From Heliopora coerulea (lineage: Eukaryota > Cnidaria > Anthozoa > Scleralcyonacea > Helioporidae), in contig JASJOG010000015.1 of assembly GCA_030142905.1 (NCBI GenBank), forward strand, positions 3,160,501-3,224,500: DNA of 64,000 nt, written 5' to 3'. Below are positions 12,024 through 24,106 of this stretch, in pieces; position 1 is the first letter of the stretch, and every line of letters starts with the position of its first letter. The notes under the pieces were generated by a model. The model worked only from the letters and a program-made list of their open reading frames with translations, made no database searches and was not told the origin of the DNA. The translations under genes were made by a program, and so were the position numbers.

Positions 12024-14560
12024 GACGAGTTCCCACGTTTTTATCCACTTGGAGATTTTTCGTCCTTTTGAGGTTTACAGCTGTTGTCCTTCTGAGGTGT
12101 AGTATGTTTTTATCTAACGGGACAACGGTGAATTTAACTGGTTGCAATGCAGAATGATGCAGGAAATCTAAAGGAAGATAGCAATATAAGCAAAAGAAAC
12201 GCCATCGCCTGTGATAAGCCTGGAGTGATGAGTTTGCTTTGCATGTCTGCCAAATCGAGTACCAAGAAGAAAGATGAATAAAAGTAAATCAAAATCAACC
12301 TCTCGGTAGGACTCGACTACAAGACTTCCACGCGACGGTCGAATTTACTATCCCTAACAAACTGGCATCACTCTTGTATCAGGTTTGTTGGAAGAAACGC
12401 CCTCAGGTTTTTTGTCGGATGTTTTCGAACTGGCCCGCTGACAGGTGTAGAATTGGGGTTTTTTGAGACTTGCAATTACGTTGACCACTACATGCGACTT
12501 ATTGTAAGTTGCCCTAACAAGTTTAATGTTACTTGAGGGGCTTCTCGCCGTGCAACCCTGCCATAACGTTGACTGCAGCAAGGTTGTGGCAGCTTGACGA
12601 AATGACAGCATTATTACAACTTACGTATTTAAAGTCTGTCACGAGCACGTCTTGTTAATAACTTATTAGAAATTACCTGCATGCACCTATAGAATTGTGT
12701 GCAAAGTCATAATATTCGCTTTCAAAGGATCACTTATATACAATATAAAATATTAACAAAGCTTAAGATATTAAAATCAATTTACGCAACGTTTTGAATT
12801 AGGGAAGTTAGAGAACGTCGAAGACGTCCTGTTATTTTATTTTAGTCTTCCAAACTTTTTTAATATTTAAGCATGTATGTATTTGAACATGTACAAGTGA
12901 TTATTGAAACGTTCAGTTAAAGTAGGCTATACTCGTTACGGCTCAGCCGTACCCTTGTCTCATTTCAAATACTGGTGAACCAACGTTGAACTATTGGATG
13001 AAACCACTCACTCTGGTGAACCATGCACCTGGTCGATACAAAAGATAAGACAAAGCAGATATTCCTTTGTGGTAATGCACGCAAGCGCGATCATAACAGC
13101 TAGACAAAAGAGAAAGCGAAGATTCTTTTGTCTTGTTCTTGTGGTTGCGTTATGGCGTTACGCAGGTTCACACGTAAATATTGCTCGTGCATAACTCACA
13201 TGAACCAGACTTAATAATATCCACTGCAAGAGATGTCGTATGACATACCGGAATTACTCTCCACTTCTTTGCTTTGTTGCTGTTAGTTTTCCCTATTACT
13301 GCCGGCCAAGTGTAACGGTCTCAAACTAGGCTGCTCCAAACACGTTACTCTAAAGCTTGAACAAGAGACGTTCTTGACTCGCCGACGACAAAACTGATAA
13401 ACAATATACAGCGCGTACGTGATAGGCATTTTTGAATTCTAGATGAAGGAGATCTTAGAATGTCTAATTGCTTCAGCCAACAATTATTTTGCATGACTGA
13501 TCTGGGAATCGATTGAAATAGACAAAAACCGGACAATTGCTCACGAAGACCAAAGTACCAACAGTTCAAACGGAAAGAATCCACATTGCTTGCTTCGTCC
13601 AGCAATCAATTTTGCATGAATCATGTTAATAGTTTCTTTGGTTGATATTTCTATATCGCACTTTTGGATATGACACGCCAGCGAACCGAAATTAACTTTT
13701 CAAAAAGGTTGCCCATTGGGCAACCGTCTTTGCAGATCTAGGCGTCCAAGATAAAATCTAGTTCCCAAGTTTGGAGGTTGTTACTCGGTGGTAAAACGCA
13801 AAACAAGATGGCGGAGAATAGGAACGTTTGAAGCAGTGTGTACGAATCGTTTAATAACAAATGGACTGGTTGTATAATTGTACAATTTCTCACGCCGAGA
13901 TCTCGAACTGAGATTATGATTTTTCGGTCTTATAATTTTAATTTAAAAGACAGTTCTCCAAGAGGTTGGCAGCTTGAAATATGGTCGTCCAATGGGCAAT
14001 CATCTCCGATTTGGTAGTCAATGGCAAATTCTAGTTTTTTTCTGACAACTGGACGACCATAAACTTTGGACTCTTAATGCACTTGCAGGAGGACTGTATA
14101 CTTTTAGTTTAGAAACGTTGCATGAGGTGATTAAATATTCATAAATCTTTGAAGACCGTCGGAGCTCGCGGTCCGAAAGCTAAGATTCAAATTAACAGTC
14201 TGGTGTAATTCACAGTTCTTACCGCTAAAAAGAGTAACATAGTCATGCGTATTTTCAGCAAACAATTCATTTGCTTTCCAAATGTCAGCGTACTCGCTAC
14301 CCGCATTTTCGACCCTCCCGATTAAATTTCCCTCCAAGAACATGCGAGGGAAAATTGTGGTGTTGCTTCTGTGTTTGAGCGAAAACCAGAACCGGCCGAT
14401 GATTTGGGAAAATATAAGACAAAACACGATCCGAATTGGAAGATATCGTGATTTCACGACACAAGTTAAATTCAAGACGATTAAATGTAGTATTTAATGT
14501 ACTAGTGTTTCAAATTTATTTCAAGGTAAAAATTACACAACAAAAATTTTCTTAGCACGA
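12024..14560. other. Upstream flank of receptor 1
   Basis: No gene is recognised. Bases about 13010-13185 form a diverged copy of the MITE family seen at 30.95-31.2 kb, with ends resembling GGTGAACC and GGTTCACAC. The remaining open frames (for example 12354-12611, 13345-13605 and 14131-14475) match no family and have no supporting splice sites. Confidence 0.4.
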
Positions 14561-14564
14561 ATCA

Positions 14565-15060
14565 AGAACATTTCTTGGTAAGAAAAAAAAATCTTTAATC
14601 GGGAAACGTTTTTCAAAGAGGTCTCACCAAAAGTGGTATTTCCTAGAATAGCTCCTGAGTTTGAATAAGGAAATATTTCTTGCAATAAAAAAGTCACCAC
14701 ATAAAAAGAAATGTTTCTCAGAATATAAACGTTCTAGTTTCCATAAAAAAATAATATTTCTTGAAATGTGACAGTCACAGTTTTGAGTAAAGAGATATTT
14801 CTTGAAATAAGAAAATCGCAATTCTAAATTAAAAAGTATTTCTTAAATTAAGAGTTACATTATATATCAAATACTTCCTAAAACAAGAACTTTGTAATTT
14901 CAATTAAAGAAATATTTCTTGAAATGAAAAAGTCACGATTCATCATTAAAGAAATATTTCACAGAATAGGTAATCATCTTAACAAAAGAATTTTAGTAAA
15001 AAATTGTAACTTTTAAGTAAAGAAATATCTCTGTTAATAAAAAGATCTCTAACTGAAGAA
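14565..15060. repeat. Degenerate tandem repeat of about 40 bp
   Basis: The core AAATATTTCTTGAAAT, in variants, recurs near 14636, 14671, 14710, 14752, 14791, 14836, 14868, 14909, 14951 and 15025. Spacing is mostly 32-45 bases, with A-rich spacers often containing AAAAGTCAC. Roughly ten imperfect copies are present, consistent with an old minisatellite. The ORF at 14624-14821 is a by-product. Confidence 0.75.
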
Positions 15061-15564
15061 AAATCACCCAGATGTGCTATTTGTTTCACGGAGTTGGTGC
15101 TAACGTCACCATCAATATCTTTTTATACTTGTCTTTGTAATTTCTGGAGACATGCTTGTAAAGAGAGTCATATGAACTCAAAGTTGGTCTACATTTCATA
15201 AAAACTCAAAAGTCAATCTCATTTCTATGTACCGAAGAGTCAAAGTAATAAAAACAGCGCAAATACAACATTTTTAAGTCGAAAGCGATAGATTGCCGTC
15301 CGTCTAGTTAAACGTATCCTTCACGTGCAAAATTATAAATGAGAGTTGCTCACGTGTCTTACTTGTCCCGCGTGCTTCACTGCAAATTTGTTGCGAGAAA
15401 ATCTCATGATGTGCTCATGTCAACATCAACTAACCAAGAAAGTCGTTGAAAGTCGCTAATCGTTCTGAGCCACGCAACGCTGAAATAAATCAACAGTTTA
15501 CCCAAAAGGAGATAGCACAGTTGAAAAATCTTTCAACGCTTTTCAAATTGAGATATATATTTTG

Positions 15565-15775
15565 GAAATGTGGGAGCTTGGAGATATCTTGAATGATAGA
15601 TGAACGTTCGTCAAGCTCTATCCTCAGAAAAATTATTTCTGAGCCCCTGACGGGGATCGAACCCGCAACCTTGTGATGACCGGTGAGACGCTTTAACCAT
15701 TGAACTACCAAGTCTCAGATAGTGAGCTAAGGTGCAAGTTGGACATATGCGCGACCTAAGCGGAAGCCACTATAT
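15565..15775 (-). repeat. tRNA-derived SINE, family A, copy 1
   Basis: On the minus strand a 5' part (GTGGCTTCCGCTTAGGTCGC) is followed by a tRNA-like head with an A box and the B box GGTTGCGGGTTCGATCCCCG. A body with CAGAAATAATTTTTCTGAGG and GAGCTTGACGAACGTTCATC comes next. The same order is found at 26.15 and 29.16-29.50 kb. The anticodon stem is not complementary, so this is a SINE and not a tRNA gene. Confidence 0.78.
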
Positions 15776-16235
15776 GGTTTTCAAATTACCACAACGAGTG
15801 ATCTTTTAAGCGTACTAATGAATTTTCGAATGCTTTGTGGTTTTTCTTTTCATTCTTTTTCTTTTGTGTGTGTGTGAAAAACACTTCGCCGTTACTAATT
15901 CAAATCGTCAAGACTTTGACTTTCATCATGGGTTTTCAACGTCTTCCTTTGTAGTTTCCATTTTGTTTTATATTACTTCTGTAATATAGTGATTTTGATG
16001 TTGGGTTAAGTGCGTAGAGTTAGAGTACAGCCCCTTGAAAATCCGCGGTATTATGTGAGATGAATTTTGAATAAATAATATATTGTCAAAGTAAACTCAT
16101 TTATAATTCCAGGGAGGTGCGGGCCTTACCAGGCCTCTTAAGAGAACAGCTCGCCTAGAGTTGATAGGATTAATTAGTATACATGAAAAGCACTTACTTT
16201 CCTATGAAGAAAAAAAAAACAAACTTAATTTTTAA

Positions 16236-17042
16236 TCAGCGGTTGTAAATCAGATACAAAATCGTCCTTGCTCCATAAGCTATTCTCTGAATGTTTACGG
16301 CTCAGACGGCTTGGTTCTCAAAAAATAGTCAGAAAAGAACTTTCATTTATACATGCATATTCGTTGGATATAGTGCGTAATATTCCTATCCGGCCTGCAC
16401 GGGATTTGCTTCGACTCGCATTCTATTAGTACCATGAAGGTCGGCCGCTCATATCATATCAGTTACAAAAATAATTTGACTTAAAGCCGAAGTTCACTAA
16501 AGATTTACCGGGCAGAAATCTTGGACGTAATAGGAAGATGAGATCTGGGCTCTTATCTTCATTTTACGTTTAAAACCGAAGTGCTGGCGTGGAAAAATGT
16601 TGTGCTATATCATATGAACAATCAATGTCTAAAATCTCTACAAATTTACTTTCCTACATATATTCTTTAATGGTAAAAAATCCAAAAATTTAAAAAAAAC
16701 CAATAAAACAAAAACAAATGAACTTAATTTTTTAATCCGTGGTTATAAATAAGATACAAAATCATCCTAGCTTACATAAATTGTTCTCGGAATTTGTATG
16801 AATCAGACGGCTTGTATCACAAAAAAATAGTAAACAAGAATGGTCAGTTGCAGTCGTTGGATTGGTCATGCATGCACAATATTCTTGTCCGACCTGGAAA
16901 TGATTTGCTTCGGCTCGCACTCTAAGTCCCGTACAGTTCGGCCGCTCATATCCTGTCGATTACACATATATTTCGATCTAAAGCTTTTATGTGGAGAAAG
17001 TTGTACTATATTATATGAACTACCTATATCTAAAATCTAGTG
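16236..17042. repeat. Direct duplicate of about 300-400 bp, two diverged copies
   Basis: Bases about 16236-16640 and 16733-17042 align along their length, with shared pieces GATACAAAATC, TCAGACGGCTTG, GATTTGCTTCG and GGCCGCTCATATC. A related segment is in the receptor flanks at 30.48-30.62 and 49.26-49.40 kb, so this is an old part of the duplicated receptor unit. No coding potential is seen. Confidence 0.65.
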
Positions 17043-17392
17043 TCAGCCCGTCGCCTTCTATCCCACAAGGTATCTTTAGGCCTGATTGACACTCGCCTTG
17101 CAAACGTAAAACGCAAGGAGAAGCAAAATTTTCCTGTAAGCCGGGCTCAAACAAACACAAGCTCAAGACGAAAAAACCTTTGATTTCCCTTTTGTCTAGC
17201 TCTTATGTTTGCGCATGTTTTTGCATTTAATTCGGAGGTTTGTGCTTATGGTGACGTTGTCCCTCAGGAATACCTGCTTTGTCTTCAGGGGCCGCGGAGG
17301 CGAGGGGGGGGGGCTTCAGCCCCCCACTTTTTTGGAAAGAAATTAAATATTTTAGTATGGCTTTGGAAAACGTCTTAACCATGATGAATGGT

Positions 17393-17528
17393 TTTCGTAT
17401 CTCCTTTATTTATGAACTCCGACAAAAACATGTGCTCCTGGGAAAACTACTGTTAATTATGATAATTATGCAAATTGTAGTATTGATAAATTAGTGACAT
17501 TAATATTAGGTTTAAAGCAGATACGACA
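17393..17528 (-). repeat. Gypsy 3' LTR
   Basis: 136 bp. On the minus strand it starts TGTCGTATCTGC and ends GATACGAAA. Compared with the other LTR it has one clear substitution plus small indels near the end, indicating a young insertion. Confidence 0.9.
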
Positions 17529-17645
17529 ATCCTCCCTTGTTTGGATTGTTTCTTATACCATTAACAAAATATCAACGAAGTTCTTAAGCGTTCCTCCTTA
17601 ATTGTTCGATTTACTTCCTTAACTATAATTGTTTCCTTTATGGGT

Positions 17646-20511
17646 TTAATACCCTAATCGTTCAGGTGGTTTTATGATTCTTGTTCTTCTTTTCGGTGGT
17701 GTGGGGAAGGGTATACGTTGTTGAGAATGGGATTGTGATAAGGTTGCTTGAGATGACTGTGGTGGGGTTTCTTCTTCAGGTTGAGGGTTTGGTTGTGGTA
17801 ATTTGTTCGTTGTGGGGTTTTCAATTTCTTCTTCCTCTTCTCTATCTTCTGCAGACTCATGGTATTTCTTTGCATGTGCTGAATTACGTTTATATGTCTG
17901 TCCGTGCCTATCTTGAATTTCTAATTGAGATCCGTTAATCTTGATGATGGTAAAGGGGTCTTTTGGAAAATTGAGTTGAATATTTGTTCTTGTGCGGCTG
18001 ACGTAACAGTACTTTCTCTCCAACTTTGAAATCTTTTTCTTTAGCTCGGCGTTTCCTGTCCGCGTATTCTTTCGCTTGTTTCTTTGCTCTGGCGTCCGTT
18101 TGTTGTGCTTTTCTGTCATCGTAAGATTTACTGGATTTCACACTCGGTAGTTTAGTGCGAATCTTTCGATTCATCAACATCATCGTTGGAGTTTCTCCGG
18201 TAACTTGGTGGGGCGTTGTTCGGTAGTTTCGTAGCATTGTTGGCAACGATTTCCGCCAATCTCTTCCGATCGTGTTTGATGTGACTACGTGCTTAAGTAT
18301 GACTTGGTTGAACCTCTCTATTTGGCCATTTGCTTGAGGCCAATACGGTGTCACGAAATGCAGTTGGATTCCCCACGAGGTTAGGGTTTGCTTGAATTCC
18401 TGTGATGTGAAATATGTTGCGTTGTCCGTCTTTATGTGCCTAGGATATCCGTGCGTTGCAAAAACATTGTCGAGCCATTCCAAGATGTTTGCTGATGTGA
18501 CTGTTCGAAGTATTGTTGCTTCGGGCCACCGGGAGTAATAGTCGGTGAGGCTTACGACATATTCTCCTGTAGGAAACGGGCCGCATATATCAATTGCGAT
18601 CTCTACCCATGGTTCATCGGGAAGTTTGGTGGGTTGTACTGGTTCTGGTCGGTCTGGTTTTCCAACGATTTGGCAAGGATGGCACGTGCGAATGTGTTGT
18701 TCGATGTCTTTGTCCATGTTTGGCCACCATAACTTCGAGCGGATGCGTTGTTTCGTTTTTGTCATACCAGCATGATCCTCGTGAGCTAATTTGATTGCTT
18801 TGTTACGCAATTTTATTGGCAGAATAATGCGATTGTCACGTAGTATGATATTGTCTACGATGCTGAATTCTTGTACGAGGGATTTGTACTGGGGTGGGAG
18901 CTTGTGGGGTTGGTTTTTCTCGATGCATTGTCGAACTTGAATCAGTTCAGGGTCGGCTTTCGACTGTTCTTGGATTTCTGCAGTGCTCATAGCTGCAGGA
19001 GTCAACTGCTCTGCGAGGTAATGGACATAACGGTCTGCGCAGCTTTCCATGTTGCTTCTTGGGGTTTTGTTGGGTAATCGAGAAAGTGCATCTGCTAGGT
19101 TTTGTGGACCGGGTCGGTAAATCACGGTAAAATCATATTCTTGTAATCTGAGTAACCATCTTTCCACTCGCGCTGGTGCTGGCTTTCCGGATGCCTTGGG
19201 TTTGAATATGTATTCAAGTGGGCGATGATCAGTTTCCATTTCAAACGACTTGCCATATAGGTAAAAGTGGAAGTGTTCACACCCGAATACAATGGCTGGC
19301 GCTTCCTTCTCGATGTGGGAATACTTCATTTCGGTTTCAGTGAGAGAACGACTTCCAAATGCAATAGGACGGTAGGTTGAGTCGGATTGTTGCTGGAGGA
19401 GCACGGCGCCTAAAGCCCATGGTGACGCGTCTACGACTACACGAGTTGGTGCTGAAATGGAAAAGTGGGCCAAGATTGGTGCACTGGTGATGGCTTGCTT
19501 CAACTTAAGGAAACTGCTTTGTTGTTCCTGTCCCCAATGAAATTTGGTTTTCTCCTTTAAAAGCTGTCGTAGTGGGTATGTGGTTGTGCTGTAATCTTTC
19601 ACATAGCGCGAACAATAATTAACTAGGCCAAGGAACGAGCGTACCTCTGCTGATGTTTTGGGAGCTGGTGCGTTAGCTACCGCTTCGACTTTCTTGTTGT
19701 CTGGCTGGATTCCTCTGCTTGAAACTATGTGACCGAATACGTTGATCTCTGGGACTGCGAATGAACATTTTGGGAATTTCAAGGTAAGACCACTATCTTC
19801 AATGGTTTGAAGGAGCTCATTAAGTTGTTTAGCATGTTCAGTGATGTCTTTCGACCATAGCCAAATATTGTCGGATATGTTCTGACAATTCGGGATGTGT
19901 TTGATCAGGTTGTGTATGATCTCATGGAAATATTCCCCAGATGGGCATGCACCCATAATGAGGCGTTTAAACTGGTATGGTCCGTCGTCTGGTGTTTGAA
20001 ATGCAGTGATCGGGCGCGATTCTTTAGCCAATGATATTTGGAGATATCCTTGGGAAAGGTCGACTTCGGAAAAAACGGTTGCACCTTGCATTTTGTGTAA
20101 GATATCATCTACAGTGGGGAATTGAACCCTGCGTCGTTCAAGCGCTTGGTTGGGGACTCTCATGTCAAGGACCAGTCGAAGGTCTCCTCCTTTCTTGGGG
20201 ATTGGGATGAGTGGTGATAGCCATGGGGTCACTCCATCGACTTTTTCAATTATATCTTGCTCTTTCATCTCTTGAAGCTTTTCGTTTACTTTCTTTCGCA
20301 TACTGTGGGGTAGTCGTCGGCTGTTTTGTGCAACAGGAGTAACGGTTGGGTCGATTTCCAATTTGACTTCACAGTTTTTGAGATTTCCCATCCCTCGGAA
20401 CACTTTGTGGTGTTGTAATATTTGAGCGATTCTTGGTTTGGTGTGATCAACAGAAATAGAGTTGATGTTGATATTGAGTAGTCCAAGGCCAGTAGAGGTG
20501 TTGTAACTCAA
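17646..20511 (-). pseudogene. Gypsy pol polyprotein (RT, RNase H, integrase), frameshifted
   Basis: The main frame runs 20511-17935 (858 codons) and starts within the last residues of the protease (TGLGLLNI). Reverse transcriptase spans about residues 60-280, with motif A as FSEVDLSQGY and the YxDD position as ISDN, so the second catalytic Asp is Asn. RNase H follows (VVVDASPWALG ... TDHRPL). Integrase has the HHCC zinc motif (HEDH ... CHPC) and the D, D, E residues in IDICGP, KTDNATYF and QIERFNQ. At about 17960 an A-run indel shifts the frame, and the chromodomain-side tail continues in another frame to 17646. It overlaps the gag stop by four bases. It is defective. Confidence 0.92.
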
Positions 20512-21230
20512 TAGACAGGTGTTGTTTTCTGGGTCTTTGTACCCTGGGAAGTGTGTCCCTTGTGGCGTTCTTGGTTTTTTCTGCCTCCAATAAAATTTGT
20601 TTGTCGTGGCGTTTTGTTATCCGCTTCTAGTAGTTTGCTGTGGCGATCTGATTGTTCTAACGTAAGTCCATATGTCAATAATGCTTTTAGATCCATTTCT
20701 TCTCGTAGAGCTTTGCGGCGAAGGCGATTATCGGATGTTCTGTGTATGATTTGTGTTCGTATTTCCGCTTCCTCGTTGGCAAATTCACATGAACTCGATT
20801 TTTCTTTTAAACGGCGGTAAAATTCGTTGAGTGTTTCCCCTGATCCTTGGGTGATTTGACGAAATTCATATATTTCCATGTCCTTATTCGTGGATGGGTC
20901 GAATCGTTGTGTTAAACTTTCAACAGCTGCTGCATAATCAGTGCCAGTACTCGGCAATGTGTCAAAAATGTCATTTGTTGGTTCACCAACATACGTTAGC
21001 AAAAGACCTCTTTTAACGATAGGATCAGTTTCACGAAGGCTCACTAATAGATTTTCGAATCGGCGAAGCCATTTTCGCCATCTAGGACCTGTGTTGGCTG
21101 GGTTTGAAAGCGGATCAAACGGGGAAAATGGTGGTAATCCACTACGGGGTACTAATACTGCTGATTGTTGTATAGAACTGCTCGCTGTTTGGGAACTTTC
21201 AGGTGATTGGTTTACTGGATCAACAGACAT
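20508..21230 (-). CDS. Gypsy gag, truncated before the zinc knuckle
   Basis: A 240-residue capsid-type protein. A Pro/Ser-rich N terminus is followed by the Ty3/Gypsy capsid core (PRWRKWLRRFENLL, then YAAAVESLTQRF and GETLNEFYRRLKE). The frame ends soon after a basic stretch with no CCHC knuckle. The usual nucleocapsid and protease sequence that should follow is absent, and pol begins within four bases. I infer one internal deletion near 20.51-20.55 kb. Confidence 0.85.
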   Translation of the reverse strand: MSVDPVNQSPESSQTASSSIQQSAVLVPRSGLPPFSPFDPLSNPANTGPRWRKWLRRFENLLVSLRETDPIVKRGLLLTYVGEPTNDIFDTLPSTGTDYAAAVESLTQRFDPSTNKDMEIYEFRQITQGSGETLNEFYRRLKEKSSSCEFANEEAEIRTQIIHRTSDNRLRRKALREEMDLKALLTYGLTLEQSDRHSKLLEADNKTPRQTNFIGGRKNQERHKGHTSQGTKTQKTTPVY

Positions 21231-21328
21231 TTCTTATATTACAATATAAATCGTTTATTTCGGTACCTGTATCTTGTATATACGTTCGTTCGAACCCGCT
21301 AAATTTTAGTTTTCATCCTCGTCGCCAC

Positions 21329-21459
21329 TTTCGTATCTCATTTATGAACTCCGACAAAACATGTGCTCCTGGGAAAACTACTGTTAATTATGATAATTAT
21401 GCAAATTGTAGTATTGATAAATTAGTGATATTAATATTAGGTTTAAAGCAGATACGACA
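21329..21459 (-). repeat. Gypsy 5' LTR
   Basis: 131 bp and almost identical to the partner LTR. The primer-binding-site candidate follows immediately on the minus strand at about 21310-21328, which confirms orientation. Confidence 0.9.
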
Positions 21460-21525
21460 ATGGTTATACAAGACAGTTCTGAAAAGAACTAAAGGAACCA
21501 ACACACAGAGAGAAAGTAAATACTA

Positions 21526-21965
21526 AAAAGAAGCACTATGCATTTCGGCAGACCACTCTTCAGGTGCAAACGTCTGCTAACTGTTGAGAAATGAGTTATC
21601 AGCTTATATTTATACCTGATGTAAAAGCAATGATGTTAACCCACGTAGAAGGAATTAAACATCAATATAACGCCAATATACATGGATTCCATAATCTTTA
21701 CAAAGAATGCTGAGCAACACTTTGCCAGGATGCTAAATTTGGAGTCTGAATAGTTATTGGCACATCTGTTTGACAACAAGTGTCGACCGATTGCCGCCGA
21801 GTCACAATCATTTGAGCAGAGTTACATTGCCTTGTCGGTTGATTTCTTAATGGTACGGTCTTGTTTTGTATAACACTTGGCACATGTTGCTTAATTCTTT
21901 CACTTAACCGTTGAGTTGTTCTACCTACATAGCGAGAACCACACTCGCATTTTAGTTTATGATTT
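21526..21965 (-). pseudogene. Penelope-like element fragment with GIY-YIG remnant
   Basis: Minus-strand codons from about 21960 to 21698 read CECGSRYVGRTTQRL followed by an I-K-Q-H-V-P-like stretch, as in the C-terminal GIY-YIG endonuclease of Penelope-like retroelements. Downstream (21535-21580) is the family's end motif, with GCATTTCGGCAGACC, also found at 24.67 and 25.41 kb. RT is absent. It abuts the Gypsy target duplication, so the Gypsy element may have landed in or beside it. Confidence 0.72.
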
Positions 21966-22047
21966 TAATTATCCGATAAACATATCCGATATTTGAGTGA
22001 CCAGCTGATAGTATTTTAGTTGTTCCTGTCAATATAACCAGTGTTCT

Positions 22048-22800
22048 ATGATTTCTGAGTAATCAGTAAAATAAGAAGTGTTCACGACCGTCTCAGAAAT
22101 ATTGCATTTAATTTTTCCAGGGGATCATGCTATCGTCTCCTGTCAGCCCCCCCACTCAAAATATCGTTCCGTGGCCCCTGACTTCAGTTCGCTTTCGGTT
22201 TTCGTACGTCATACGAACCGTTGGAAATGAAGTATCAATGTTTATGTGAATAATGCATTGTTGAACATTAATTTACCAACATAGTTCAACATTCGTTGTT
22301 TAGGAAATGTTGAGAAATGTCGAGCAGAGTAGAGTGTAGTCTTGTACGTGTTGTTAAAAATTTACTGACAGCCAGCTCGTTGAACAATACTGAGCACGTC
22401 CCTGTTTTCTTGAAGTTTCTGCCGCCAGCCCACGAATAGATAATTGATTATCAAATGTTGTTGTCTGTCGTGGGTGTTGAAATTACTCATAAAATATTCT
22501 ATTTATCTTTGAAAATCCCTGGAAGTAATTGTAAAAGCTCTCCCATGAGTACAGGACTTTATCCCTGAAGAAATACGATAATCGAAATGTCAAACCAAAT
22601 TTAAGTGAAACTTATATAATATCTTCCACAATAAATGCAGTGAGACACGGCAGGAACTAATCTCTTCTGAGTAATCAGTAAAATAAGAAGTGTTCACGAC
22701 CGTCTCAGAAATATTACATTTAATTTTTCCAGGGGATCATGCTATCGTCCCCTGTCAGCCCCCCCACTCAAAATATCGTTCCGCGGCCCCTGGTCTTATC
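22048..22800. repeat. Pair of near-identical 139-bp direct repeats
   Basis: Bases 22048-22186 and 22662-22800 are almost identical: each starts TTCTGAGTAATCAGTAAAAT, contains a GGGGATCATGCTATCGTC segment and a run of C, and ends near CCGTGGCCCCTG or CCGCGGCCCCTG. They enclose a receptor-leader block. They may be ends of one element or two insertions of the same short repeat. Confidence 0.75.
22507..22640 (-). promoter_or_regulatory. Receptor-type leader block, donor destroyed (orphan 1)
   Basis: On the minus strand, AT-rich ATATTATATAAG (about 22612-22623) is followed by a leader containing GTATTTCTTCAGGG and CATGGGAGAGCTTTTACAA, ending TTTTCAAAG at 22507. The next two bases are AT, not the GT found in the copies assigned to receptors. 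It is very similar to the copy at 49.78 kb. Confidence 0.55.
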
Positions 22801-23084
22801 TTCAGTTTCCAATCAGCCTGTTGTGTATTAGTTTCCGTTCAATCTTCGTACATCACGCAAACCATTTAAAATGAAATATCAATCCTTAAGGGTATGATAC
22901 ATGCTTGAGCATTAGTTTACCAACATCGTTTAACATTTGTGGTGTCACGAACGCTGAGCACGTTCCTGTTTTGTTTAGCATTCACTGCCAACCAATAATT
23001 TATCAAATGCTACGGCATTCTTAGCTGTAGCATTTGATAAAACATTTGATAAAATACAAACTAGTTTAAAAACATCTAATTTAC

Positions 23085-23220
23085 CTTCGAAAATTCCTGG
23101 ACAACGACGGAATCGTAAAAGTTCTTCAATTAGCATAGGACTTAACGAATGAAGAAATTCGGTAGTCAAAATGTCTACCCAACTTTAAGTGTACCTGATA
23201 ACAACTTCTACGAAAAATCC
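23085..23220 (-). promoter_or_regulatory. Receptor-type leader block with intact donor, candidate for receptor 1
   Basis: The leader ends TTTTCGAAG/GTAAATTAG at 23085, an intact splice donor. The upstream part is a diverged version of the block (GAATTTCTTCATTCG, GAACTTTTACGATTCC). It is the nearest donor-bearing copy upstream of the receptor at 11.0-12.0 kb, about 11 kb away across the Gypsy element. Function is inferred from position and conservation only. Confidence 0.42.
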
Positions 23221-23617
23221 GATGTGCGTACCGGAAACTACAGTTATCTTCAAATTAAGTCCTTGAATCACAAACGGCATTCGTAATGACCTGCTGAAAA
23301 ACAGCTGTACTTTTTTGAATTTTGAAACTGGTATTCTTCCAGTAGAATTCTCCTAATCAAAGATGATTAATAATTGAAAATGCCTAGCGAATCAGCGATA
23401 AACTTGTGGCCAGTTTATGCGATGAAACTGTTTGTTGTATGAAATGGTTCAGTATCCGGCCTGGAACAATGACTTTTCGTCTTTCTGTTGAATCAATCAA
23501 GCCGCGCAGAGGAAGAAAAAGTTCTTCGTCACTGCCTTAGCATTAATTCAAAATGAAGACGAATACATTGGTTTACTATTTCGGATGTTGCACCGTGGTT
23601 GTCGCCGGCCACGTAGC

Positions 23618-24106
23618 CAGAAATTTGAAAGTGGCAGGGAGGGGGGCAGGGGAAATTTCAGACAAATGTACCGACAAATATAATTAAGGAAAAATCAAAG
23701 TTAGCAAAACTAGGGGCAGGAAAATCTGAAAGTCGATAAAGGAATAAATGATTTCTTCTTTGCCGGCTCTGGCTGGTATAATGGTATTAAATTTTGAAAA
23801 TGATTTAAAACACAAGTGCGCACACATTCTTTTTCGGCCATCACCGCTACCACAACCACTTTGTCCAGAGGGTTGACTGGATCTATCATTTTTGTCGGTT
23901 AAAAAACAAAATAAAACAAAATTCCTTACGAACATTTTGTATTGAGCTTCTTTCCCGCACTTAACTTTCGCCGGAGCTTATTTAACAATTTTTTAATTTG
24001 ATAATTCGAACGCAAACGGAATCCGCGACAGACAGGCTTAATGTACCGACAGACCAAATCAGGACGAAAAATGGGGAGACAACTGCCCCTTCCCCCCTGG
24101 CTATAC
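23618..24106. mobile_element. Possible MITE with TAGCCAG / CTGGCTA ends
   Basis: The left end begins TAGCCAGAAATTTGAAAGT followed by a G-rich run with GGGGGGCAGGGG. The right end is CTGCCCCTTCCCCCCTGGCTA, so the two ends are imperfect inverted repeats about 490 bp apart. The sequence between them has no recognised protein. Assignment is tentative. Confidence 0.4.

Larger units (their letters stand above)
17393..21459 (-). mobile_element. Ty3/Gypsy-type LTR retrotransposon, internally deleted
   Basis: A minus-oriented element bounded by two nearly identical LTRs (17393-17528 and 21329-21459) and by a 5-bp target duplication, ATGGT, at 17388-17392 and 21460-21464. A purine-rich tract (AACAAGGGAGGAT) precedes the 3' LTR, and a TGGCGACGAGG sequence just inside the 5' LTR is the likely primer-binding site. 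Inside are a gag frame and a long pol frame. The gag zinc knuckle and almost all of the protease are missing, pol carries a C-terminal frameshift, and one RT catalytic Asp is replaced. It is recent but not autonomous. Confidence 0.93.

Noticed and set aside
17681..21249. Several plus-strand frames over the Gypsy element
   Set aside because: All are complements of recognisable gag and pol sequence.
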